DNA from: Pseudomonas sp. GL-B-19
Lineage (GTDB): Bacteria; Pseudomonadota; Gammaproteobacteria; Pseudomonadales; Pseudomonadaceae
Direction: 5' to 3'
DNA: 64,000 nt
Assembly (NCBI RefSeq): GCF_019956415.1
Contig: NZ_JAHBDK010000075.1
Span: 124,001-188,000, forward strand
The translations under genes were made by a program, and so were the position numbers. The stretch's first letter is position 1. Each line of letters starts with the position of its first letter. Shown here piece by piece: positions 17,210 through 24,288 of the stretch. The notes under the pieces were generated by a model that worked only from the letters and a program-made list of their open reading frames with translations, was not told the origin of the DNA and ran no database searches.

Positions 17210-18790
17210 TTAGAGGGCTTCGCGCGAGGGCTGTCCATCCACCAAGCGCTGGATGCGCAGCGGATTGCCATTCTTCAACGCGTCCGGCAGCAGATTATCC
17301 GGGTAGTTCTGGAAGCACACCGGGCGCAGGAAGCGGTCAATCGCCAAGGTGCCCACCGACGTACCGCGCGCGTCGGACGTCGCCGGGTATGGCCCACCGT
17401 GGACCATCGAATCGCAGACTTCCACGCCGGTCGGATAACCATTGAGCAGAATCCGCCCGACCTTTTGCTCCAGCAAAGCCGTCAATTCGCCAAACTGTTC
17501 AAAGTCCGCCGGATCGCCAATGATCGTCGCCGTCAGCTGCCCATGAAGCCCGTTCAGCGCCGCAGTGAGTTGCGCCTGATCAGCCACTTCCACCACCACC
17601 GTTGTCGGGCCGAACACCTCTTCCTGCAAGACTTCATCTCTGTTGAGCAACAGGCTGACGTCAGCCTTGAACAACTGTGGCTGAGCCTGTTTACCCTGTT
17701 GCGCGTTGCCTGCCAGGTGCGTGATGCCGGAATGCGCGAGGAGTTTTTCCAGGCCTTTGCCATAGCTGCTCAAGGTCCCGGCATTGAGCATGGTTTGCGC
17801 CGGCTGATCATTGATCAGCCCGGCGACCTGCTGCACGAACGCACTAAACTGCGCTGAACGAATCCCGATCACCAGCCCGGGATTGGTACAGAACTGACCA
17901 CAGCCTTGAACCACCGACGCGGTCAGGTCACGGGCGATTGACTCAACCCTGCTCTGCAACGCCTGCGGCAATACAATCACGGGGTTGATGCTCGACATTT
18001 CGGCGAACACCGGGATCGGCTGTGCACGTGCCGCGGCCATGTCGCACAAGGCACGCCCGCCCTTCAGCGAGCCGGTAAAGCCCACGGCCTGAATCGCCGG
18101 GTGCTTGACCAGCGCTTCGCCGACCCCGCCACCGTAGATCATGTTGAACACACCCGCCGGCATGCCGGTTTTTCCCCCGGCACGGAGGATCGCGTCAGCC
18201 ACCCATTCGGCCGTTGCCATGTGACCTCCGTGAGCCTTGAACACCACCGGGCAACCGGCCGCCAGGGCCGAAGCGGTATCGCCCCCAGCCGTCGAGAACG
18301 CCAAGGGAAAGTTGCTGGCACCAAACACCGCCACCGGGCCGAGGCCGATGCGGTATTGGCGCAAGTCCGGACGCGACAGCGGCGTGCGGTCCGGTAGCGC
18401 CCGATCAATGCGGGCACCATAGAAGTCACCGCGACGCAGCACTTTGGCGAACAAGCGCATCTGGCCGCTGGTGCGACCGCGCTCGCCTTGAATGCGGCCA
18501 GCCGGCAGCGCGGTTTCGCGGCAGACCACGGCGACGAACTCGTCACCCAACGCGTCGAGCTCATCGGCTATCGCATCGAGAAATTGGGCACGGCGTTCCG
18601 CGCTCAAGCTGCGATAGGCCGGGTAGGCCGTAGCGGCGGCCTTGGCGGCGGCGTCCACTTCTTCCGGGGTTGCCTGGAAGAAATCATGCGGTAACCCTTC
18701 GCCGGTGCTGGCGTCGACGCTCTGAAGTTTGAGCGAACCGGCGGCGCTGCGCTGGCCGCCGATGTAGTTGTGTCCAAGAATCCGGGTCAT
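17210..18790 (-). CDS. 2-Oxoglutarate semialdehyde dehydrogenase (NAD(P)+-dependent)
   Basis: A 526-residue aldehyde dehydrogenase of the ketoglutarate-semialdehyde type, oxidising 2,5-dioxopentanoate to 2-oxoglutarate. The catalytic Cys is in GQFCTNPG and the general-base Glu in PVFAEMSSINP; the cofactor region contains VAVFGASNFPLAFSTAGG. An AAGGAG site precedes ATG 18790 and decides the start. It lies 10 bases downstream of the FAH-family gene on the same strand, so the two form an operon. This is the last step of the non-phosphorylating pentonate or hexarate routes. Which sugar acid feeds it is inferred from the neighbours. Confidence 0.9.
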   Translation of the reverse strand: MTRILGHNYIGGQRSAAGSLKLQSVDASTGEGLPHDFFQATPEEVDAAAKAAATAYPAYRSLSAERRAQFLDAIADELDALGDEFVAVVCRETALPAGRIQGERGRTSGQMRLFAKVLRRGDFYGARIDRALPDRTPLSRPDLRQYRIGLGPVAVFGASNFPLAFSTAGGDTASALAAGCPVVFKAHGGHMATAEWVADAILRAGGKTGMPAGVFNMIYGGGVGEALVKHPAIQAVGFTGSLKGGRALCDMAAARAQPIPVFAEMSSINPVIVLPQALQSRVESIARDLTASVVQGCGQFCTNPGLVIGIRSAQFSAFVQQVAGLINDQPAQTMLNAGTLSSYGKGLEKLLAHSGITHLAGNAQQGKQAQPQLFKADVSLLLNRDEVLQEEVFGPTTVVVEVADQAQLTAALNGLHGQLTATIIGDPADFEQFGELTALLEQKVGRILLNGYPTGVEVCDSMVHGGPYPATSDARGTSVGTLAIDRFLRPVCFQNYPDNLLPDALKNGNPLRIQRLVDGQPSREAL

Positions 18791-18800
18791 GCCTATCTCC

Positions 18801-19793
18801 TTAAAGGGTGCCGACGGTGCCAGGCAGGAACGCCGCTTCAGCCGGCGCAATGCCGTTGATCAACGGCGCGCCGAACTCGGTCTGGCTGATCTCGAAAACG
18901 TCTCCCGGTTGGGTGCGGATGCCATCGGCGAAGGACAAGGTCGCGGTGCCGAAGAAATGAATGTGCACGTCCCCGGGACGCAGGAACTGGCTGTATTTGA
19001 AATGGTGGTACTCAAGGTTTTCCAGGCTGTGGCACATGTTGGCCTCGCCGCTGAGAAACTCGTTCTGCCACAGCACTTCTCCGTCCCGCAGGATGCGGCT
19101 GGTGCCGGCCAGGTGTTGCGGCAATTCGCCGACCCGAAGTTCCGGGCCGTAGCTGCAACTGCGCAGTTTGGAGTGCGCCAGGTACAAGTAGTTTTTACGC
19201 TCCATGACGTGATCGGAGAACTCGTTGCCGACCGCATAACCGAGGCGATAAGGCTTGCCATCGTGGCCAATGACGTAGAGGCCGCTGAGCTCCGGCTCTT
19301 CGCCGGCATCTTCGGCGAAGGGCGGCAGCGGGAACGGCTTGCCCGGCCGAACGACGATGCTGCCGTCACCCTTGTAGAACCATTCCGGTTGTACGCCGGC
19401 CTGCCCTGCTGCCGGTTTGCCGCCCTCCACTCCCCATTTGAAGATGCGCATGGTGTCGGTCATTGCCGCTTCGTCACCGGCGTGTTGATGCATCTTGTCC
19501 CGTGCCGAGGCGCTGCCCAAGTGGGTCAGGCCGGTGCCGCTGACCAGCATGTGCGCCGGATCCGGGTGATCCAGCGGCGGCAGGATGCGTAACGTGGCCA
19601 ACAGTTCGGCATAGTCGTGGCTGATGCCCAGGCCCAGGACTTTCACCTGCTGCTCCAGATTCGTGCCCGCCTCGATCGCCGCCAATGCCAGGTCACGAAC
19701 GGTATGCGCGTCCTGCACTTCCTGCACCAGACCGTCCTCAACAACGCCAACGCGGCGCTCGCCGTTACTCAATTCGAATTGAACCAAACGCAT
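18801..19793 (-). CDS. FAH-superfamily 2-keto-3-deoxy-pentonate dehydratase-like protein (AraD1/GguC type)
   Basis: A 330-residue protein of the fumarylacetoacetate hydrolase superfamily. It opens MRLVQFELSNGERRVGVVED and contains the metal-site region LYVIGHDGKPYRLGYAVGNE and EFSDHVMERKNYLYLAHSKL. Members near arabinonate genes are known as AraD1 or GguC and are assigned as L-2-keto-3-deoxyarabonate dehydratase; related XylX acts on the xylose-derived compound. The product would be ketoglutarate semialdehyde, the substrate of the dehydrogenase encoded 10 bases downstream. It is separated from the MFS gene upstream by a REPIN. Assignment to arabinonate rather than xylonate is context-based. 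Confidence 0.8.
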   Translation of the reverse strand: MRLVQFELSNGERRVGVVEDGLVQEVQDAHTVRDLALAAIEAGTNLEQQVKVLGLGISHDYAELLATLRILPPLDHPDPAHMLVSGTGLTHLGSASARDKMHQHAGDEAAMTDTMRIFKWGVEGGKPAAGQAGVQPEWFYKGDGSIVVRPGKPFPLPPFAEDAGEEPELSGLYVIGHDGKPYRLGYAVGNEFSDHVMERKNYLYLAHSKLRSCSYGPELRVGELPQHLAGTSRILRDGEVLWQNEFLSGEANMCHSLENLEYHHFKYSQFLRPGDVHIHFFGTATLSFADGIRTQPGDVFEISQTEFGAPLINGIAPAEAAFLPGTVGTL

Positions 19794-19828
19794 GATTTTC
19801 TCCTGTTGATTCGAAACACCACCGATCC

Positions 19829-19920
19829 CTGTAGGAGTGAGCCTGCTCGCGATAGCGGTGTGTCAGTCGCCATCAATGTTGAATGTGATGGCCTCATCGC
19901 GAGCAGGCTCACTCCCACAG
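19829..19920. repeat. REPIN (GAGCAGGCTCACTCC variant)
   Basis: CTGTAGGAGTGAGCCTGCTC is inverted as GAGCAGGCTCACTCCCACAG. It lies between the MFS gene and the FAH gene within the same transcription direction. Confidence 0.9.
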
Positions 19921-19943
19921 TTGATCGGTGTTAACCCTGAGAT

Positions 19944-21266
19944 TCAGGTGCGGGTGGCGCCACGCGCGCTGGCCGCAAACTGATCCGCCGGCAGCACGTG
20001 TTTGCGCTCCAGCAACCGATAAACCACGCCCGTCAGCAGCAGCCCGAACACCATCACACCGGACAAGAAATACAGCCCAGAAGCCAGGTTGCCGGTGTAT
20101 TCCTTCAGCGCACCAATCACGAACGGACCGATGTAACCGCCGAGGTTGCCCACCGAGTTGATCAAGGCGATGCCGGCTGCCGCACTGGCCCCGGCAAAGA
20201 ACCGACCCGGCAACGTCCAGAACACCGCGGTGCAGGAAAACAGAGCAAACGCCACCAGGCACAGGGCCGCCAGTTGCAGCACCGGCACCGTCAGCCAGGC
20301 GCTGAGGAACAGGCCAATGGCACCCAGTACATACAGCACGGCGAGGTGACCGTAGCGGTCATTCAAACGGTCGGAACTGCGCGGAATGATCAGCAAACCG
20401 ACGATCCCGAAAATGTACGGCACCGCGGAAACGAAACCGGTCACCAGATCGGTGCCGCCAAACTGCTTGATCAGCGTCGGCAACCACAGACCCAAGCCAT
20501 AAATGCTCAACGTCACAGGCAGGTAAAACAGCGCCAGCAGCAACACACGCTTGTCTTTGAGCGCGTGCAACGGATTGCCGTGACGGGTCTGACCGTATTC
20601 CGCAAGGTCCTTTTTCAGTTCGCCAGAGAGCCAGTCTTTTTCGGCCTGGTCCATCCACTTCACTTGTTGCGGGCCATCAGGCAGGTAACGCAACACAGGC
20701 CAGGTCAGCAGGATCGCTGGCGTACCGATGACGATGAACAGCCACTGCCAGCCGTGCAATCCGAGGGTGCCGTCCATGCCGAGCAAGCCGCCGGACACCG
20801 GGCCGGTAATCATCATCGCGATGGGTTGGGAAAGAATGAACAGACCGAGGATCTTGCCGCGATGGCGAATCGGGAACCACTGGGTGATGTAGTACAGAAC
20901 GCCCGGGAAGAAACCGGCTTCCGCCGCACCGAGCAAAAAGCGCATCACGTAGAAGCTTTGCGGCCCCTGAACGAAGGCCATGCCGATGGTGATGGCGCCC
21001 CAGGTGACCATGATCCGCGCAAACCAGCGTCGCGCGCCGAAACGGTCGAGCATCAGGTTGCTGGGGATTTCAAACAGGAAATAACCAATGAAGAACAACC
21101 CGGCACCCAGGCCGTAAGCGGCGTCTCCGAGGCCGATGTCAGCGCCCATGTGCAGTTTCGCGAAGCCTACAGCGGAGCGATCCACATAGGCGATCAGGTA
21201 CAGCAGGATCAGGAAGGGAATCAGTTTCAGTGTGATGCGACGAATAAGCCGCAGTTCCTGGCTCAT
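19944..21266 (-). CDS. MFS transporter of the anion:cation symporter type (sugar-acid uptake)
   Basis: A 440-residue protein with 12 predicted membrane segments, opening MSQELRLIRRITLKLIPFLI followed by LYLIAYVDRSAVGFAKLHMG. This start, with the DR motif and the RFLLGAAEAGFFPGVLYY segment in the fourth helix, is typical of the ACS family that imports galactonate, glucarate, phthalate and related anions by proton symport. It is first in the minus-strand group with the FAH-family and semialdehyde dehydrogenase genes and divergent from the dehydratase gene, so an aldonate such as L-arabinonate is the probable cargo. The intergenic region holds candidate GntR operators. Confidence 0.88.
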   Translation of the reverse strand: MSQELRLIRRITLKLIPFLILLYLIAYVDRSAVGFAKLHMGADIGLGDAAYGLGAGLFFIGYFLFEIPSNLMLDRFGARRWFARIMVTWGAITIGMAFVQGPQSFYVMRFLLGAAEAGFFPGVLYYITQWFPIRHRGKILGLFILSQPIAMMITGPVSGGLLGMDGTLGLHGWQWLFIVIGTPAILLTWPVLRYLPDGPQQVKWMDQAEKDWLSGELKKDLAEYGQTRHGNPLHALKDKRVLLLALFYLPVTLSIYGLGLWLPTLIKQFGGTDLVTGFVSAVPYIFGIVGLLIIPRSSDRLNDRYGHLAVLYVLGAIGLFLSAWLTVPVLQLAALCLVAFALFSCTAVFWTLPGRFFAGASAAAGIALINSVGNLGGYIGPFVIGALKEYTGNLASGLYFLSGVMVFGLLLTGVVYRLLERKHVLPADQFAASARGATRT

Positions 21267-21359
21267 GAGATCGGTCTCCGATTGTTGTTGTTATAGAACC
21301 TCGGGAGACGCCTCTCGCAGAAAATCGCCAGGGCCATCCCTCCGTTGAAAACGACTATA

Positions 21360-21370
21360 TAGTAATACTA
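21360..21370. promoter_or_regulatory. Candidate GntR (FadR-subfamily) operator 1
   Basis: TAGTAATACTA is a perfect inverted repeat and matches the FadR-subfamily consensus TNGTNNNACNA at every fixed position. It lies in the divergent region between the MFS and dehydratase genes, 94 bases from the MFS start. Confidence 0.55.
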
Positions 21371-21434
21371 ATTACCCAACAACACTTCCAAACAGAGGAA
21401 TTTACGCCTATGTTAGGCCTCTGATTTAACTGAA

Positions 21435-21445
21435 TAGTCATACAA
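21435..21445. promoter_or_regulatory. Candidate GntR (FadR-subfamily) operator 2
   Basis: TAGTCATACAA again fits TNGTNNNACNA exactly, 75 bases from operator 1 and 15 bases before the dehydratase ATG. A repressor bound here would block the dehydratase promoter or early transcription. Confidence 0.55.
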
Positions 21446-21459
21446 TAAGAGAATCGATC

Positions 21460-23196
21460 ATGTCTGATAAGAAACCCAGCCTGCGCTCCGCCCAATGGTT
21501 TGGCACCGCCGACAAGAACGGCTTCATGTACCGCAGCTGGATGAAGAATCAGGGCATCGCCGACCACCAGTTCCAGGGCAAGCCAATCATCGGCATCTGC
21601 AACACCTGGTCGGAACTGACCCCGTGCAACGCGCATTTCCGCCAGATCGCGGAGCACGTCAAACGCGGGGTGATCGAGGCCGGTGGGTTCCCTGTGGAAT
21701 TTCCGGTGTTCTCCAACGGCGAATCGAACCTGCGCCCGACCGCCATGTTCACCCGCAACCTGACGAGCATGGACGTCGAAGAAGCGATTCGCGGCAACCC
21801 GATTGATGGCGTGGTGCTGCTGACCGGTTGCGACAAAACCACCCCGGCACTGCTGATGGGCGCGGCCAGTTGTGACGTCCCGGCGATCGTCGTCACCGGC
21901 GGACCGATGCTCAACGGTAAACACAAAGGCCAGGACATCGGTTCCGGCACCGTGGTTTGGCAGCTCAGCGAGCAAGTGAAAGCCGGCACCATCACCATTG
22001 ACGATTTCCTCGCGGCCGAGGGCGGCATGTCCCGCTCGGCCGGCACCTGCAACACCATGGGCACCGCATCGACCATGGCCTGCATGGCTGAAGCACTGGG
22101 CACTTCCCTGCCCCACAACGCGGCGATTCCAGCGGTTGATGCGCGGCGTTACGTGTTGGCGCACATGTCCGGCATGCGCGCGGTGGAGATGGTTCGCGAA
22201 GATCTGAAACTGTCGAAAATTCTCACCAAGGAAGCTTTCGAAAACGCCATCCGCGTTAACGCCGCGATTGGCGGTTCGACCAACGCCGTGATCCACTTGA
22301 AAGCCATCGCCGGCCGTATTGGCGTGGACCTGGAGCTGGACGACTGGACCCGCATCGGTCGCGGCATGCCGACCATCGTCGACCTGCAACCGTCCGGGCG
22401 TTTCCTGATGGAGGAGTTCTACTACGCCGGTGGTTTGCCAGCGGTATTGCGTCGTCTCGGTGAAGCCAACCTGATCCCGAACCCGAATGCCTTGACCGTT
22501 AACGGCAAGACCCTCGGCGAGAACACCAAAGACGCGCCGATTTACGGTCAGGACGAGGTGATCCGAACCCTCGACAACCCGATCCGCGCCGATGGCGGCA
22601 TCTGCGTGTTGCGCGGCAACCTGGCGCCACTTGGCGCGGTGCTCAAACCGTCCGCCGCCACGGCTGAATTGATGCAGCATCGCGGCCGGGCCGTGGTGTT
22701 CGAGAACTTCGACATGTACAAGGCACGGATCAACGATCCGGAGCTGGACGTGGACGCCAACTCGATTCTGGTGATGAAGAACTGCGGTCCCAAGGGTTAT
22801 CCGGGCATGGCCGAAGTCGGCAACATGGGTTTGCCGGCCAAGCTGCTCGCCCAAGGCGTGACCGACATGGTGCGTATCTCTGACGCACGCATGAGCGGCA
22901 CCGCTTATGGCACCGTGGTTCTGCACGTCGCGCCGGAAGCGGCAGCGGGCGGACCGTTGGCCGCCGTGAAAGAAGGTGACTGGATTGAGCTGGACTGTGC
23001 CAACGGGCGTTTGCACCTGGATATCCCGGATGCTGAACTGGCGGCACGCATGGCGGATCTGCAGCCACCACAGCAAATGATCCTGGGCGGCTATCGTCAG
23101 CTGTACATCGACCATGTGCTGCAGGCGGATCAGGGCTGCGATTTCGACTTCCTGGTCGGCTGCCGCGGTGCTGAAGTCCCGCGCCACTCTCACTAA
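21460..23196 (+). CDS. L-arabinonate dehydratase-type IlvD/Edd family enzyme
   Basis: A 578-residue IlvD/Edd dehydratase. Iron-sulfur ligands are expected in GICNTWSELTPCN, LTGCDKTTPALLMGA and SAGTCNTMGTASTMA; the conserved ends PKGYPGMAEVGNMG and DARMSGTAYGTVVLHV are present. It resembles L-arabinonate dehydratase (sugar-acid clade) more than dihydroxy-acid dehydratase, giving L-2-keto-3-deoxyarabonate. Length matches the pentonate clade (about 580). It is divergent from the MFS/FAH/dehydrogenase genes and is followed by a FadR-type regulator gene on the same strand. The exact substrate, arabinonate or another aldonate, cannot be proven from sequence alone. Confidence 0.85.
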   Translation: MSDKKPSLRSAQWFGTADKNGFMYRSWMKNQGIADHQFQGKPIIGICNTWSELTPCNAHFRQIAEHVKRGVIEAGGFPVEFPVFSNGESNLRPTAMFTRNLTSMDVEEAIRGNPIDGVVLLTGCDKTTPALLMGAASCDVPAIVVTGGPMLNGKHKGQDIGSGTVVWQLSEQVKAGTITIDDFLAAEGGMSRSAGTCNTMGTASTMACMAEALGTSLPHNAAIPAVDARRYVLAHMSGMRAVEMVREDLKLSKILTKEAFENAIRVNAAIGGSTNAVIHLKAIAGRIGVDLELDDWTRIGRGMPTIVDLQPSGRFLMEEFYYAGGLPAVLRRLGEANLIPNPNALTVNGKTLGENTKDAPIYGQDEVIRTLDNPIRADGGICVLRGNLAPLGAVLKPSAATAELMQHRGRAVVFENFDMYKARINDPELDVDANSILVMKNCGPKGYPGMAEVGNMGLPAKLLAQGVTDMVRISDARMSGTAYGTVVLHVAPEAAAGGPLAAVKEGDWIELDCANGRLHLDIPDAELAARMADLQPPQQMILGGYRQLYIDHVLQADQGCDFDFLVGCRGAEVPRHSH

Positions 23197-23210
23197 CTCC
23201 ACCAATCCCC

Positions 23211-23301
23211 CTGTGGGAGCGAGCCTGCTCGCGATGACGGACTGTCAGTCAACATGGATGTTGGATGTTAGACCGTCATCGCGAGCAGGCTCACTCCTAC
23301 A
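23211..23301. repeat. REPIN
   Basis: CTGTGGGAGCGAGCCTGCTC is inverted as GAGCAGGCTCACTCCTACAC. It separates the dehydratase and regulator genes, so the regulator may have its own promoter or partly decoupled expression. Confidence 0.9.
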
Positions 23302-23385
23302 CATTGGTTCTTCATCTGATTCAGGACCGTGCCCGCGCCTGTTATCATGCGCGACATACCCTCGCACAGGACCGCGCCGCTCCCC

Positions 23386-24105
23386 ATGGATTACCGCAAA
23401 CCGTCCGACCGTAAAAGCATGCACTCGCGCATAGTCCAGGAACTGGGCATGCAGATTGTTTCCGGGCGTTTCAAGCCATGTGACAAGCTGCCCGCCGAGG
23501 CCCTGCTGTGTGAGGAGTACGCAGTCAGCCGCCCGGTGCTGCGCGAAGCCACCCGAGTATTGGTCGCCAAGGGCCTGGTGTATTGCCGTCCGCGCGTCGG
23601 CACGGTGGTCAAGCAGCGCAAAGAGTGGCACATGCTTGACCCGGACGTTTTGCACTGGTTGATGCAAAGCAGCCCGCAGAATGAGTTTTTCGACCTGTTG
23701 ACCAGTGTGCGCAGCATCATCGAGCCCGCCGTCGCCGCATTGGCCGCACAGTTCGCCACGGAGGCGGACATCGCGTCCATTGGCGAAGCCTACCAGCGCA
23801 TGGAGGCCGCGCCGACGCCGGAAGCCTTACTGCAACCTGATCTGGATTTCCACAGCCGGATCGCCGATGCAACCCACAACGACTTGCTGGCCAACCTGTG
23901 CAACATGCTGTCGGTGGCGATAGCCGAAGCGTTGAAGCATTCCAACCAACGGCCGAACCTGCATGAACTGGCGCTGCCTCGACACAAAGCAATCCTCACA
24001 GCCATCGAGAACCGCGATCCGCTCGGCGCACGGCACGCGACGCTGGTGCAACTGGATGATGCGCGTAGTGCGTTGAATGTGGTGCTGGGCAGCGATCCCA
24101 ACTGA
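23386..24105 (+). CDS. GntR-family (FadR subfamily) transcriptional regulator
   Basis: A 239-residue regulator: an N-terminal winged helix (SRIVQELGMQIVSGRFKPCD, then KLPAEALLCEEYAVSRPVLR) and a C-terminal all-helical FCD ligand domain with the metal-type residues in DLDFHSRIADATHND and LALPRHKAIL. FCD regulators of this length usually sense sugar acids or keto-acids and repress adjacent catabolic genes. ATG 23386 leaves 12 residues before the first helix; an upstream ATG at 23347 is possible and neither has a strong ribosome site. Its likely targets are the two TNGTNNNACNA sites in the divergent promoter at 21360-21445. Confidence 0.9.
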   Translation: MDYRKPSDRKSMHSRIVQELGMQIVSGRFKPCDKLPAEALLCEEYAVSRPVLREATRVLVAKGLVYCRPRVGTVVKQRKEWHMLDPDVLHWLMQSSPQNEFFDLLTSVRSIIEPAVAALAAQFATEADIASIGEAYQRMEAAPTPEALLQPDLDFHSRIADATHNDLLANLCNMLSVAIAEALKHSNQRPNLHELALPRHKAILTAIENRDPLGARHATLVQLDDARSALNVVLGSDPN

Positions 24106-24125
24106 CCCAACACAATCCAAATTCC

Positions 24126-24219
24126 CTGTAGGAGCAGAGCTTGCTCGCGATGGCGGAGTGTCAGTCAACATAGATATTGAATATTCTGCCGCCATCGCGA
24201 GCAAGCTCTGCTCCTACAG
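24126..24219. repeat. REPIN (GCAAGCTCTGCTCC variant)
   Basis: CTGTAGGAGCAGAGCTTGCT and its inverted copy AGCAAGCTCTGCTCCTACAG flank a central inverted pair GATGGCGG/CCGCCATC. It lies between the convergent gntR and RND genes. Confidence 0.9.
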
Positions 24220-24242
24220 GGGGAGTGTTGAATTCGGGATAT

Positions 24243-24276
24243 AAAAAAGCCGCAACCTGGGTTGCGGCTTTTTTAT
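24243..24276. terminator. Bidirectional rho-independent terminator
   Basis: A stem GCCGCAACC/GGTTGCGGC is flanked by AAAAAA on one side and TTTTTT on the other, so it can end transcription from the regulator (plus) and the RND gene (minus). It lies 12 bases from the RND stop. Confidence 0.92.
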
Positions 24277-24288
24277 TTCAGGCAAGAA

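Noticed and set aside
21355..23205. 616-codon antisense open frame over the arabinonate dehydratase
   Set aside because: The plus strand encodes a clear IlvD/Edd enzyme; long antisense frames are a by-product of high-GC codon use.
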